Part shown: piece after piece, positions 53,701 through 64,000 of the stretch
How positions within the stretch are numbered: position 1 is the first letter of the stretch
Layout of the letters: the number at the start of each line of letters is the position of its first letter
The notes under the pieces: generated by a model
What the model was told of the DNA's origin: nothing
Databases searched by the model: none
The model's input: the letters and a program-made list of their open reading frames with translations, nothing else
Assembly (NCBI GenBank): GCA_013365325.1
Contig: JABVXV010000004.1
Span: 948,428 to 1,012,427 of the forward strand
Length of the DNA: 64,000 nt
From: Dipetalonema caudispina
Lineage: Eukaryota; Nematoda; Chromadorea; Rhabditida; Onchocercidae
Reading direction: 5' to 3'
Made by a program: the position numbers and the translations under genes

Positions 53701-56700
53701 TTTTCTCGATTTATGTTGTATGTTCCCTCTCAGAGATTTTTTAATTTTATAAGAAATTAAAAATTACTTCATTCGGCAATTTTTTTAAAACACTATGGGA
53801 TTTTCTCCATAAGTTTTAGGTTTTTATCAAATATCCATAAGCATCGTCCACTACTACCGTCTGACAAAATACATGTAATTCAAGATATTAGTTTTTTTCC
53901 TCTTCATTATGCCATGGTTTACATTCCAGAGTATTACTTTTCAATAAAGATTTGTAATAGATCCATTGTATTTCACATGCAGGTAACAATAGGTCCACTT
54001 CCACGCAAAGATCTAATTTTGAATATGATTTGGTTTTTTTCCAAGAAACTCCTGAATAGAAGAATTGCTTTTATACTAGGTGCGAGAAAGTTTATTCCAT
54101 ATCTTAAACTGTAACAATTATGTTCATTATTAAGGCTGAATTTTTCCAGAAAACGAAGTGGGAATAAACTGCTTGGCAAAACAATGAAGAGAAGATTATT
54201 AGTGTATTAATGCAAAAGTTTTAGGTCGAAGGAGTATCTATAAGGCTTGAAGAGCTTTTAAAACTTGTTGAAAACGAATGTGCGCCTGAAGCAAATGCTT
54301 TATGCTCGCAGTTTGAATCTATCCGATCATCTTTTTTCCAGTTAGAATGTGATCGAATTAAGGAAAAGTTAGATTTTTTTAGAAATTTTGTGTGACCGCT
54401 GGATAAATTCTTGAATTTGGTGGCATTTATATTGCAATGAAAGCTACGTTCACCGACATGCTTATAATTTCTACTGACAGATTGCGGACTCTAGTGTTGC
54501 AACTGGACAGGCTAGTGGATTTTATGGCAAGGCGACGAATTCTTCTACTCAAATTCAAAGAATTCCAACAATGTGTTCAAGATGCTGAGGATACGTTACT
54601 CAGAACAATACATGATGCCTCGATCGGTGTGGAAGTCGATATGCATCAAATTGTATGGCTCATCGTTAACTGTTTCACTTGAATTTTAATGTTTTACTAC
54701 TCATGCATTTTATCGATTTTGGGAAGCAGGATTTTACAATCTTTTGTACACATCTCCAAAGTTATATTTTCTTCAAAAAATATCATATATATCAACAGTT
54801 CCTTTCTACGATGCAAAATTTTCTTTTATAGACGAACGAAATGAGTGCAGTGTTCGATAAATTGGATAATTTGGGAAAAGAGCTTACAGCTTGTCAACTT
54901 GACGCTAATATGACTATCGCTGATATATCGGTTGTCGACGCCTTAAACAGAATTAAGAATATTTCGCTGGATGTCAGCTCTACAGTAAGAATTTCTTTTC
55001 TTTTTTTTCTCTCTCTTTGGAGAATGAGATTGAAACTGCTTCATATAGTTCTGTTCATCATCTGTCTGTTACCAGCGATTTGTTATTTCTAATCACATGC
55101 ATTTCCTATTTTTAGTATTCTTCTCCCAGGTTGCAATTTTCATTACAAGAAATTTTGATCATATAGAACTGGAATGAGAAATCAAACAGTATCGACTAAA
55201 ATTTTTATCTGTTTATTAAATACAGAAAGAACCGATGGGACTCTCGAAGCTTTTCCAAGAATTTTTCGATGTGTCGAATCAATTAGAGGGTGCATTTTGT
55301 ACGGATATTCATACTTGTGAACATCTAGATGACATCGTTGAATTCATCACTGTTTCATTGGTATTTTTTCCACTTGATTTCGACTGTCACAGATAGTGAT
55401 TACGTAGCTTCATGTAGTTTATTAGCAGCATGCAATGTTTTTCCGAATCTCTAGGCATTGTAAATCTATTAGTAGATTGTAAGAGATTTGAAAATTCTGT
55501 TTTGATTGGTTTGGAAGGATTTGATTTTTCCTTTTCGGAAAGAGAAATTACGTAAACATGAGACCGAGTTTATAAAATGAAATATAGGAGAATGGCAAGA
55601 AAGAAGCTGAGCTGATGGTTCGACTTGTTACAATTGCTGACGATCTTACCGCTCATGAAAAAGCTAAAGCAAATGATGTAAGTGAGATTAATTGCTGAAA
55701 TTTCGAAGTTTTGCTTAAGCTGCAATGGTTTGCTATTCGTAACAGCACATAAGGATTCATAAATTATCATAAATATAATTAATATAACAATAAAAGATGC
55801 ATAATCCACAATATTTCAATTATAAATAGCACTTTTTTGCTGCTATGCGGAGCTTTTTGAAACAAAATGTATCTGGATGCTTAATTATATATTGAATCCC
55901 TATACATCCCGGTATCCTTCTTTCTTTTTGAGGACGAAGTTAAGAGGTGGAAGCATATGCCTTTTGATTATATAGTTAAGCAGCAAATGAAGATGGAGTG
56001 GATGAATCGCTAAAGAAGTAAAGAAATGAATAGATGAAATTAAGTATGTAAACAAATGAATAAACAGCCACAAGAAATAAGGATAGCAAGTGGGAATTTT
56101 AAATTAATCAAGCATTTAATTTTGAGATTCTTTCGAAGCTGAAACGAATAATGGACAAGCGACAAGAAGTCCGACGAGTGACTGTAGAAGATTGTGTGGA
56201 ACGGTCGTTGGTTATCCTAACGCAAAAAGAAGACCAATTAGAAGCAATTATTGAGCGTGATATTAATGACCAAAATTTGGATGCTTTTGAAACTGATGAA
56301 GTCACGAAGTGGATCCCTTGGAAAAAAGAACTTGATCAGGCTCGTCCATTATTCACTCTCTCATAATCTTTTACACTATCGACTGATTTCTGTAGTGCTA
56401 AGCCATATATATTCTTTTCAAAGAGATCGAATGAATGATAAAATAGGTTCTAAAAACCGATCGGTAAGTAATGTAGATCGTTTCCATAACTTGTTCTGTT
56501 GATTCAACATTATTCTATTACTTCACTATCTAATATTTACCACCGAACTCGAAAAATATGCTAGATATTAAATACAAAAAACAATTCAAATTGAACATTG
56601 AATTCATTTGTTGCACAAGAATCTGATATTTAAAAAGGAAACTCTTCCTTGCTTAAGAGGTTTTGATAAATCTCAAATTCAGTAACTTATGAAGATCTGA

Positions 56701-59700
56701 GGCTCATTTATTAAAGCTTCTTGGTTCGAAAGACCTTCCCCTTTTGTGCCAAGGACCAATGTCCGGATGACGTCTCTACGTAATGTAAACCGTAAATCGT
56801 GTTGATATCATTGTTCTGAAGACAAGGATGCCCCGAATAGGATTATGCCACTTCTTTTGAATTCGTCACATAGCCTTTTACCGCACTTTTTCTCCCATCT
56901 CTCAGTTTCATTTTAAAACTGCTAAAGACCTCTATAATTTTTAGTTAACAATGCTAATCAAAAACAGCAATATCCAATGGCGAAGATCACTTGATAAACT
57001 TGTCGAAAAGGCAGCCAATTTCGACACGCGAATTATACATTTCAAAAACACGTTTGCCAAATCTAGATGTCGTGAACAACGAATATCTACAAAGTTGGCT
57101 GCATTTGCTAAGTGGATTGATTTAATAGAAGAAGATCTTAATCAAGCAGAATCTTCGAGTGATGCAGTCGAGAAGGCAGAAAAGTTCGTTTTTTGGAGTT
57201 GTTTTGATAGAGATGTATGTTTGTAAGATACATTGCAATTGCTAGGTGCCCCATTTTGTTACTTCTTCAGGGCCCCATTTTGTGTTACTTCTTCAGGTCT
57301 GTGATCCTTTATATAGGTATATAAAACATTCCCACATATTTTTGAGTTTTGCAAATAATTTTCTTATGGTGCTTCCAACATTTTTTAACAGATTAAATGA
57401 TTTGAATCCCAAACTTCTTGTAAGGAATCCACGTATAGCTGTATCCCCCATGCAATTAAATCGTATATGAATGATTGGAAATGCTAATAAGAAAAATTTC
57501 GGAATTGATTTTGATATATCACAACATATTTTTCAGGCTTCACAACATTCACAAGATCTGTTTATCACATCAGAAATTAGTTGACAAATTGTTAAGTTCC
57601 AAACTTAGTCCACTACATTCAAGTGAAGTTAAATTCCATTGTGATCGGTATTTCACATTGCTTCATCGAAGTGGCTCTCAGGATTTCCCTGAAGGACAAG
57701 CAATTTCAACGCATCTCTCAGATTTACTTTCATCATCGATGCTGTCTGAGGTATATTTTGGGTCAAAGATTATTTAATGTAAAGTTTATTCACTGATAAG
57801 TGATTTGCAGCTGTGTACAAAAGAATCAGCCGTTCCACTATTTCAGTGAACACATTCTATATACCTGCACTTATGAGATTGTCTGGAGCATGCAGCACTT
57901 CCATTGTTTTAAGAGATTAATTTATTGCCGAACAGTAACTAAATCAGAGATATTCAAAATAATGAAATAACAGCTCGGCTCGTAAAAGCTCTATGATGAG
58001 CGATAAAAAAGGAGGAATTTTCGGATTTCATCGTTTGAATCCTGAAATTCATGATTTAAGTTATGAATAAGGAGAGATAGACAATAGTACATTTTTGTTT
58101 GGTATCAGAAATACTATGATTATATTTAGAGAAAGAACTATCGGAAATTCTTCATAAAGCATCAGATCATTTCATTTTTACAGCTTTCTCTTAGTTCATT
58201 ATCTGCTTCCGGGACTGATGAAGATCAGAGTCATAGTGCAGAAGTGGCATCATATGAAGGAACTGGCTCTCCCTATGCCTTGGTAATTTTTTCCTTTTTT
58301 CAAGTTCTGGAACTTCTGAAATTCCAGACTCAAATTTCCATTCTTCAACACTTTTCAAATTAAAAATTTCCACCTTAATTTCGAATTCTAACGTATTTCT
58401 GATTCTCTGCAATGTTAGCAATCTTATCAACCTCATTCATGATTATCTGGTTATGAGAACAGATTAGGAATTGATTTTGAATGTAGTTCCTTTTAATGTC
58501 CCATCTAGTTGCATATATTTGTTTTCTCGAAAACTTTGTGTAAAAAAGTTTAATGTTCAACATGAAACACGTCATTAAAGTGTAGAAAGGACAACTATTG
58601 AACAAGATTAGAGCATGTTGGAACTTGGTTTTTAAAGGTTAGAAGAGAATCCTAGGGAAGGGGAAAGGAGTTGGTCATAAAGCTATTTATTAAGCGAAAA
58701 TTGGTGGTCCAAAACAACAACATTCTAATCAACAGCTGTAAGATTTAAATTTTAAAATTTGATTTAGACATAATGAATTTCTTTCGAGATGTAAATATAG
58801 TTGCGGAAGATAACTTGCTAAATGACCCTACTAAGTGTGAGAGAAGTTGGATAAAAAATCAGCTGCTACCATTCTTTTATTATGATAGTGGAAGTAAGTT
58901 CTATTTGAAAAATAACTTTCTCTTTTATCAAATTTTCTAGATTTGCATTGTTGGTTTCAGACGCAACAGGTATTACAAGCAAAAGGAACCCCTGAAATAC
59001 GACTTTTGTTATCGGACATTGATTCGGAATTAAATGTATTGGCGGATTCGTTGAGTAAACTGAATGCTGATTACGCCCGATCACTGAAACCTTTAAGCAG
59101 CGCTCAAGCCGACTTAGAAAAGCTCAGGGTAATTCATCCTTTTTTTTGTTTGATTTCTTATATATCTCTGTCAGGGCTTTTTGAAATTATGCTTGCGTCA
59201 TCAAACAGCAAATGTTTGGGGGTAAAAAATCTGATGGACAACAATGCAAATATTAGCATACCGGAAATTGTACTGGATGTCTCTGTGGTTTATGTGCCAG
59301 AAGAATAATATTATACTATAGCTAAACGAATTTGTTTCATATGAAGTAAAAAGCAGTTTTGCATTCAATTCTTTGATCTACTGATATCTCTTGATTGTTG
59401 GTTTTGGTTGAAATTAAAAATCTGTTCAAAGTTCAACAAATTAATTAATCCCTGTTAAAGGATCTCAATGAAATAAGGTGTCAGCTGGATATCACCTGTG
59501 ATAATCTTTCGCGTAATGTTTCCGGTGATGATTTAGCCGTCGTTCGGTCGTTAACGTTACATCTACATTCATTGGAAGAACCGTTTACGGTTTGTAGTTT
59601 TTTATGTGTAATAAATTTCAAAAACTGTTGTAATCATTCCAGAGAAGCTTGCGGTATTTCAAATTTGTCTTTTGAGTAACGAAATAGCAGGACGATCGCG

Positions 59701-62700
59701 AATCTTGCTTGCATATAATTAACATACAGAGGTACTGAAATTCGGTTGATAACAGTTATTCACTTAAAAAACCGAAGATTCTTTGGGCATATATCAAAAT
59801 AATGTAATACTTTCATTTCGTAGATATTTCTGCAAGAACTGCGAAAAGAAATCGATGATGAGATAACGTTACAAGCAAATTACGAGGATATCGCCAAAAA
59901 GCTCAATCAGCTGAATATCGATATTGATCAGCGCGCTCGAAACGCTATTCAAGATGTATGTTCATTTGCCTAGCGAAAATTTGTTCATAAAATGTTACGT
60001 GATCATACCGAGCAGGGGAGATATCTAGGCCTATGTTCTTGAATGATAGCGTATAGTAGTTTCCCGTTTCTGACTGGTCAATGTTTATAATTCTATAGAT
60101 TGACAAAATTGTATTAAATGGTTACTTTAATCTGAAAACTGGACCATACATTAAGGAATCCAAATGAATAGTATCTAAATCAGGTCCGAAATCAATTGGA
60201 ACATGTGCAGTCGGACCTAAATTCACTACGAATTCAATGTTCTCAACGGCGAAAATACGTAGAAAACATATTGGAAAGCGTTTCACCTGATGCAACTCTT
60301 AGCAGTTGCACAAGGCGAAAGAAAATTATGCTTATGGTTTCCAGAACTGTAACAACTATAATCCAGGTTACAAAACTAAAATCAATACAAATTTTTATAT
60401 TTCAATAACGAGGAAAAGTTTAGAATAAAGAATTTCAATTTTTAATTATGAGCTCGCAAAAGAGTTTACAAAGACTGTACTAATTTATAACACAGTAATA
60501 CAAATTCATAACACTACACATTAAGGGAACACTGAAACCCAACATCTACAGGTTGTCGAGGACGAATTACGACATTCATCCAGCAATAAAGAAAATGATC
60601 TCTTAGAGTTGAAGCAGAAGCTGCAAGATGTGAACACATGTATCGTTGATGACACCGGTACAGTGAGTGATGAAGTTATCAGCGGTACCACGGATGAACA
60701 GGTATAGGACAAAATCCGGATAAATATACCTGAAGTGTTTGTGAATTGTTCATGATCTAACAAGAATATTTTTGCAGGAATCAGGAAAGTCGGAGCTCGA
60801 AAAAGAACAAATGAGAGTGATGCAATCTGAGCTTGAAGAGCTGAAAGAAAAAATATCTTTGGCCAATCAATTACTAGCATATGATGTAGATCTAAAAAAT
60901 GCCGATTGTCCAGAAAATATTGGAGAAAAAGCGACAAATATTGAAAATTTGGAGCAATTTATGATTGCAACATTGGATAAATTGAAAGATTACGATCGTA
61001 GTATGTTAACCGATGAACAACATGTTGATATGGAAAGGATGTTGAATGAAGCAATGCCTCTTATTGATAAGCTACATGTTTTACGGGAATCTATTGGAAG
61101 TCATATGAAATCACTCACTGATTGGAAAATTGCTGAAGATGAATTAGAAGATGAAATACGAGTAATTACTGATGATATCGAAGGACTACTTATTAACTAT
61201 TCAAAACCGCAACCATATAAGACAGCAATCAATGATATAGATACGTTGCAACGATTACAGGATCAAATAATGCAGTTATTGCAGAAAGCGAAAGATAAGG
61301 AACAGACTGTATTACCTAACTATTATCCTGTAATCAATATAATCAAGCAAAAAATTGCTAAAACTGCTGAAGATGTTGAGGTATTAATTTTGTTTAATTA
61401 TATATATACTTTTTTTTCTTTTCAAACTACTTAATTTATTTTAATATTACTTTTTACATAGTTATTCATCAATTTCTATAAACTTTTAATCAAGGAAAAA
61501 TTTCAGAAATTGTTGTTATCACTTGTTGAAGATGTTTCAACTCAAAAACAACTTGTTGATATACAAAACGATTTGATGAGCCGATTGAATCAATTGAATG
61601 ATCGTGCCGTAATGGTTCGCAGTGCATCATATGATGAAACACAAACTGTACAATTAGAAGAATTAAAAAATGAGCTTGGAGAAGTAAACGATATACTGGA
61701 AGAATTGAAGCAAAAGGAAAGCAAACCAATAAAATTGGTGCTACATTCAGATGATTTAAAGATATCATCTGTAGTTGATCAGTACGAAAATCTTAATCAA
61801 CTTTTGAATGAAACCGAAGAGCAATTAGTAGATGAAGTTGCTTATATGACATTGCAATCGACAATTACTAAAGAAATTCAAGAGCTACATTATATGGTGA
61901 ATGAAGCATGGAAAGTTGAAAGTGATGTCAACGCGACAACAAGCAATTTGCAGAAAGCAGTTGATGATCTTAAAAATGGTCGATCACATTTGACAGCATT
62001 ACAAGATGCATATGATAAATTGGAAAGAATACCGAATACGGATTCGTTACGTGAAAAAGCAATTGATGAAATTTCGACATTAAATGAACAATACGACAAT
62101 GTTGAAAGGAATTTGGAAGATCGACTTGATATGCTGAATAAATTTGATGAAATAGTGGATAGTGTAAACAAACAGTTGATGGATCTTGAGAATAATGTAC
62201 GTGAACTAGAAGTTCCAAGTGCCAACTGTGAATTATCCATTGCGGATAAAGGACTCAATGATGTTAATGAATTACGAGAATCATTGAAAAAATTATATGA
62301 ATTGAAGGAGCAATTAACACCATTATTGAAGCCTGTTTTTACAGTTGAAGATTTCGATAATCGTTTATCAGATGTGAACAAAAATTTCCAAGACTGGCAT
62401 GATGATATTGTGAAAAAGAAGCAAGAACTGGAGGCTGAAAATAATCTGTCAAGTTTGATTAACGATTTCGAGCAAACTCTTATTAATGCCGAAAATGATT
62501 TCGAAAAGCTTGAATTAACAATGAATGAATTGAAGAATTTCAGAGATATGATTTTGCCAATGGTTGTTGAAAAATCTGATCGTATCAGAGATCTAATACT
62601 GCCGGTAAAAACTGAAAACATTGAACAGCTTTATCATAATGTTGATATATTAACAGATCGTTATAATGATTTGTCAACACGTGTGAATGATAAATTAAAT

Positions 62701-63940
62701 GATACAATGGAACAGGAGAATCTAGTTGATGATATTCAACGAGAGCTTGATAATATGGAACAAAAAGCTGATGATTTTCTCAACAAATACATCATACCAC
62801 AAGATTTATTAATTGCTATGGAAGATGTCGATCAATTACGTTCTCTGTTGGATCAAATTCCGACATCAGCAATAGAAAATATCACAGAACGTGGGCTCAA
62901 AGAGAATTTAATAAAGAAATCAGATGCGATAAAGAATAAAATCAAGAATTTGCTTATTCCTCTCGAAAAAGATATACGAAAGGAGCAAGAATTAATGCAT
63001 GATCTGCATGAAATACTGTCTACACTAACCTCAATTGGTGATGATGTTATTGCAGTTGATCCGATTATTGAACCATCACAACAATTAGAAAGCATTGGTC
63101 AATTAGCCGAAAATTTGCGAAAACTCAAAGGGAAAGTTGAAAAGCTAGAAGGAAGGTTACAAAGTACGGAAGGTATGGTAAAACGTGCATCAGTAACTGA
63201 TGATCTATTTGGTCGTGTTGTACAGTTACAAAATGCACTTGATGATAAGAAAGGAAAATTAACGGATCGTGCAAAATTATATGCTATAACACCGGAGATA
63301 AGTTTGATCAACGAAAGTGTGCAAAATTACGTCAATGAAATGGAGCAAATACCGATGCAAACAGTTGAGGAACAAAATGCTGCATTAAATGAGCTAGAAG
63401 GAAAGAAACATCAACTTGAAAATCTACTGGAAAATATTCCTCAAGGTGATGAAGGTAATGAGTTACGAGAAAAGGGTTGTTGGCTATTAGGGCAACTCAA
63501 TGATATTCTAAAACGGTTAGGTGGTGCAGTTGGGGAGAAGTTTGCAGCATTAGCGTCATTCAATGCAATCAAAGATGAAATCGAAACACAACTTTCGTCT
63601 TTGCAAGCTATACCGACATCGATTTCTAATGAAATTACCATATCTGAACTTGATAATCGACTACAAGATATAAATGTAAGTTTTTTTTTTTTTTGTTTGT
63701 TTATTTCCAAATATTTTCTTTCGTTTTTTACAATCATTTCTTTATTATTTGAAATATGAAATGAATTCAGTACCATTCATTTACAACTTATTATTATTTT
63801 TTGTTTAGGATAAATTTGCTAGTTTGGAAAGACTTAAAAATAAAATCGGTGATGTTGATGAAAGAAATCTTAATATGGACAAAATTACTGAAAGACAGAA
63901 CCTTCTTCATACAATCGAAGAAACTTTGGATCATCTCAAG
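38798..63940 (+). CDS. anc-1: Giant nesprin/ANC-1-type protein, 5' part (continues past the window)
   Basis: Exons: 38798-38908, 41149-41244, 41591-41767, 41858-42045, 42338-42479, 42673-42918, 43511-43620, 45135-45324, 45464-45742, 45911-45983, 46391-46530, 46695-46880, 47169-47396, 47608-47814, 48045-48197, 48712-48759, 50036-50545, 50719-50808 (tentative), 53417-53608, 54225-54367, 54481-54652, 54832-54984, 55226-55360, 55588-55677, 56127-56339, 56945-57183, 57537-57750, 58184-58282, 58961-59128, 59461-59589, 59824-59955, 60184-60366, 60552-60701, 60778-61380, 61507-63675 and 63809-63940. All phases agree, giving about 2830 codons. The start is MSEYSYASWTGLNP. Two calponin-homology domains (about residues 23-130 and 172-280) resemble nesprin-1: KKTFTKWINYHLE, DLFEDLRDGVLLCHLIEVL, then KSWRDGIAFNALIHRIRPEL. 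The rest is helical, spectrin-like or coiled-coil. In C. elegans ANC-1 links actin to the nuclear envelope through a C-terminal KASH domain, which would lie outside this window. Spectrin or plakin is a less likely alternative. Confidence 0.85.
38864..42860 (+). other. Tandem calponin-homology (actin-binding) domains of anc-1
   Basis: CH1 is encoded by exons 1-3 and the start of exon 4, from QKKTFTKWINYHLE to CGLIWQMILHFQIE. A Ser/Gly-rich linker (SPSTSRTGSGSSP) follows. CH2 runs from KAPVDRVVLRWVNAQLAR in exon 4 to TYVSQFIRTLKYL in exon 6. The paired type-1/type-2 order is that of actin-binding tandem CH domains in nesprins, spectrins and plakins. Details such as SWRDGIAFNALIHRIRPELVD match nesprins well. 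Confidence 0.88.
40394..40445. repeat. Perfect 24-bp inverted repeat with 4-nt loop
   Basis: Arm 1 (40394-40417) and arm 2 (40422-40445) are exact reverse complements, separated by ATAA. The element lies in the 2.2-kb intron 1 of anc-1. It would fold into a stable hairpin in the pre-mRNA or extrude as a cruciform. It is shorter than a typical pre-miRNA and has no mismatch, so a recent template-switch palindrome or a hairpin-like mobile remnant is as likely. Confidence 0.93.
42925..43076 (+). pseudogene. Decayed copies of the anc-1 exon 6 tail inside intron 6
   Basis: Positions 42925-42954 repeat the last 30 bp of exon 6 (42889-42918) with two mismatches; the translated tail SAPLYDQYQ becomes SAALYDQYQ. 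A second, older block at about 42994-43076 aligns to 42811-42893 of the same exon (CCAATGATTGACGACCATTC versus CCAATGATTAACGATCATGC, then a diverged match to the SWMEDTLSILRSS coding segment). The copies contain stops and are not expected to be translated. Confidence 0.8.
50567..50631. repeat. (TG)n/(TGTC)n microsatellite
   Basis: About 65 bp of TG repeats with TGTC interruptions starts 22 bp after the donor at 50546 in an anc-1 intron. The repeat opens spurious frames on both strands (poly-Val/Cys and His/Thr). Confidence 0.95.
50719..50808 (+). CDS. Tentative 90-bp exon of anc-1
   Basis: The segment encodes 30 residues starting GQTRTEYLSAEARQCSKLAE with spectrin-like composition. It is flanked by an acceptor (TTGTGAAG) and a donor (GGG/GTGTTC) that keep phase 0 on both sides, so including it does not change the frame. 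The acceptor is poor for a nematode, so the exon may be alternative, skipped or not real. Confidence 0.5.
57248..57297. repeat. Tandem duplication of an acceptor-like 24/26-bp unit
   Basis: The unit GCCCCATTTTGTTACTTCTT plus CAGG (57248-57271) is repeated with a 2-bp insertion at 57272-57297. Both copies end in TTCTTCAG, resembling a 3' splice site, in an anc-1 intron. The sequence downstream gives no exon that keeps the frame. Confidence 0.8.
60778..63940 (+). other. Long-exon coiled-coil repeat region of anc-1
   Basis: From here the gene changes character: a 603-bp exon, a 2169-bp exon and a 132-bp exon, after more than thirty exons mostly under 280 bp. The protein is almost purely helical and acidic. 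It has loosely repeating segments marked by short turns such as LERIPNTD, LDQIPTSA, MEQIPMQT and LQAIPTSI, spaced by roughly 80-350 residues. Codon use is also more AT-rich. This resembles the start of the large repeat region known in C. elegans ANC-1, and it continues beyond the window. Confidence 0.65.
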
Positions 63941-64000
63941 GTGAAAATTTAATGATAATATTTATATAGGTATGGACAAATTTAATAAAATTGGTTCATT

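Noticed and set aside
56715..56745. GGTTCGAAAGACC, resembling a tRNA B box
   Set aside because: No matching A box or cloverleaf could be folded around it.
61890..62621. 243-codon minus-strand frame rich in Ser and Phe
   Set aside because: It is the antisense shadow of the long anc-1 exon 61507-63675, whose phase, splice sites and helical content are clear.
1..64000. Search for a new multi-gene system, virus-like genes, CRISPR or intact transposons
   Set aside because: All well-supported genes except the putative secreted protein and the propeller gene belong to known nematode families. No clustered accessory genes, terminal repeats, transposase or integrase signatures were seen.

Overview
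The window is eukaryotic and fits a nematode, most likely a filarial (clade III, Spirurina) worm. It is AT-rich with many poly-A/T runs. Introns run from about 80 bp to 2.6 kb and mostly end in TTTCAG-like acceptors. The gene content matches known nematode families (TAX-2 channel, TFG-1, GMPPA, ANC-1). The species cannot be named from the sequence alone. No virus, CRISPR array, intact transposon or RNA gene was recognised. Gene models were built by hand from donor/acceptor sites, checking that the reading-frame phase is kept across every junction.

Layout. (1) 130-4156 (+): last 11 exons of a gene with a Ser/Thr-rich linker and a beta-propeller-like C-terminus; its 5' end lies outside the window. 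(2) 4157-9947: about 5.8 kb with no gene that can be supported. (3) 9948-13966 (+): about 371-aa putative secreted protein of unknown family; the first exon is tentative. (4) 15042-20970 (-): complete 15-exon cyclic-nucleotide-gated channel of the TAX-2 (beta subunit) type, 698 aa. (5) 20971-22789: divergent intergenic region shared with (6) 22790-25927 (+): tfg-1, PB1 domain, coiled coil and a long P/Q/S-rich tail, 524 aa. (7) 27864-30958 (+): GMPPA-like GDP-mannose pyrophosphorylase alpha, 410 aa in 8 exons. (8) 30959-38797: about 7.8 kb gene-poor stretch with simple repeats and one small candidate ORF. (9) 38798 to beyond the right end (+): 5' part of a giant nesprin/ANC-1-type gene. It begins with tandem calponin-homology domains, then many small spectrin-like helical exons, then a long-exon repeat region. 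About 2830 codons in 36 exons lie in the window.

The genes do not form one pathway. They are ordinary single-copy cellular genes: a sensory channel, an ER-exit scaffold, a regulator of sugar-nucleotide synthesis and a nuclear-anchorage protein. I see no new multi-gene system. The most interesting points are structural: an apparent ATAAGT 5' splice site (or a poor canonical alternative) at the S6/C-linker junction of tax-2, GC-AG introns in the GMPPA gene and possibly anc-1, decayed copies of a coding-exon tail inside an anc-1 intron, and a perfect 24-bp inverted repeat in anc-1 intron 1.
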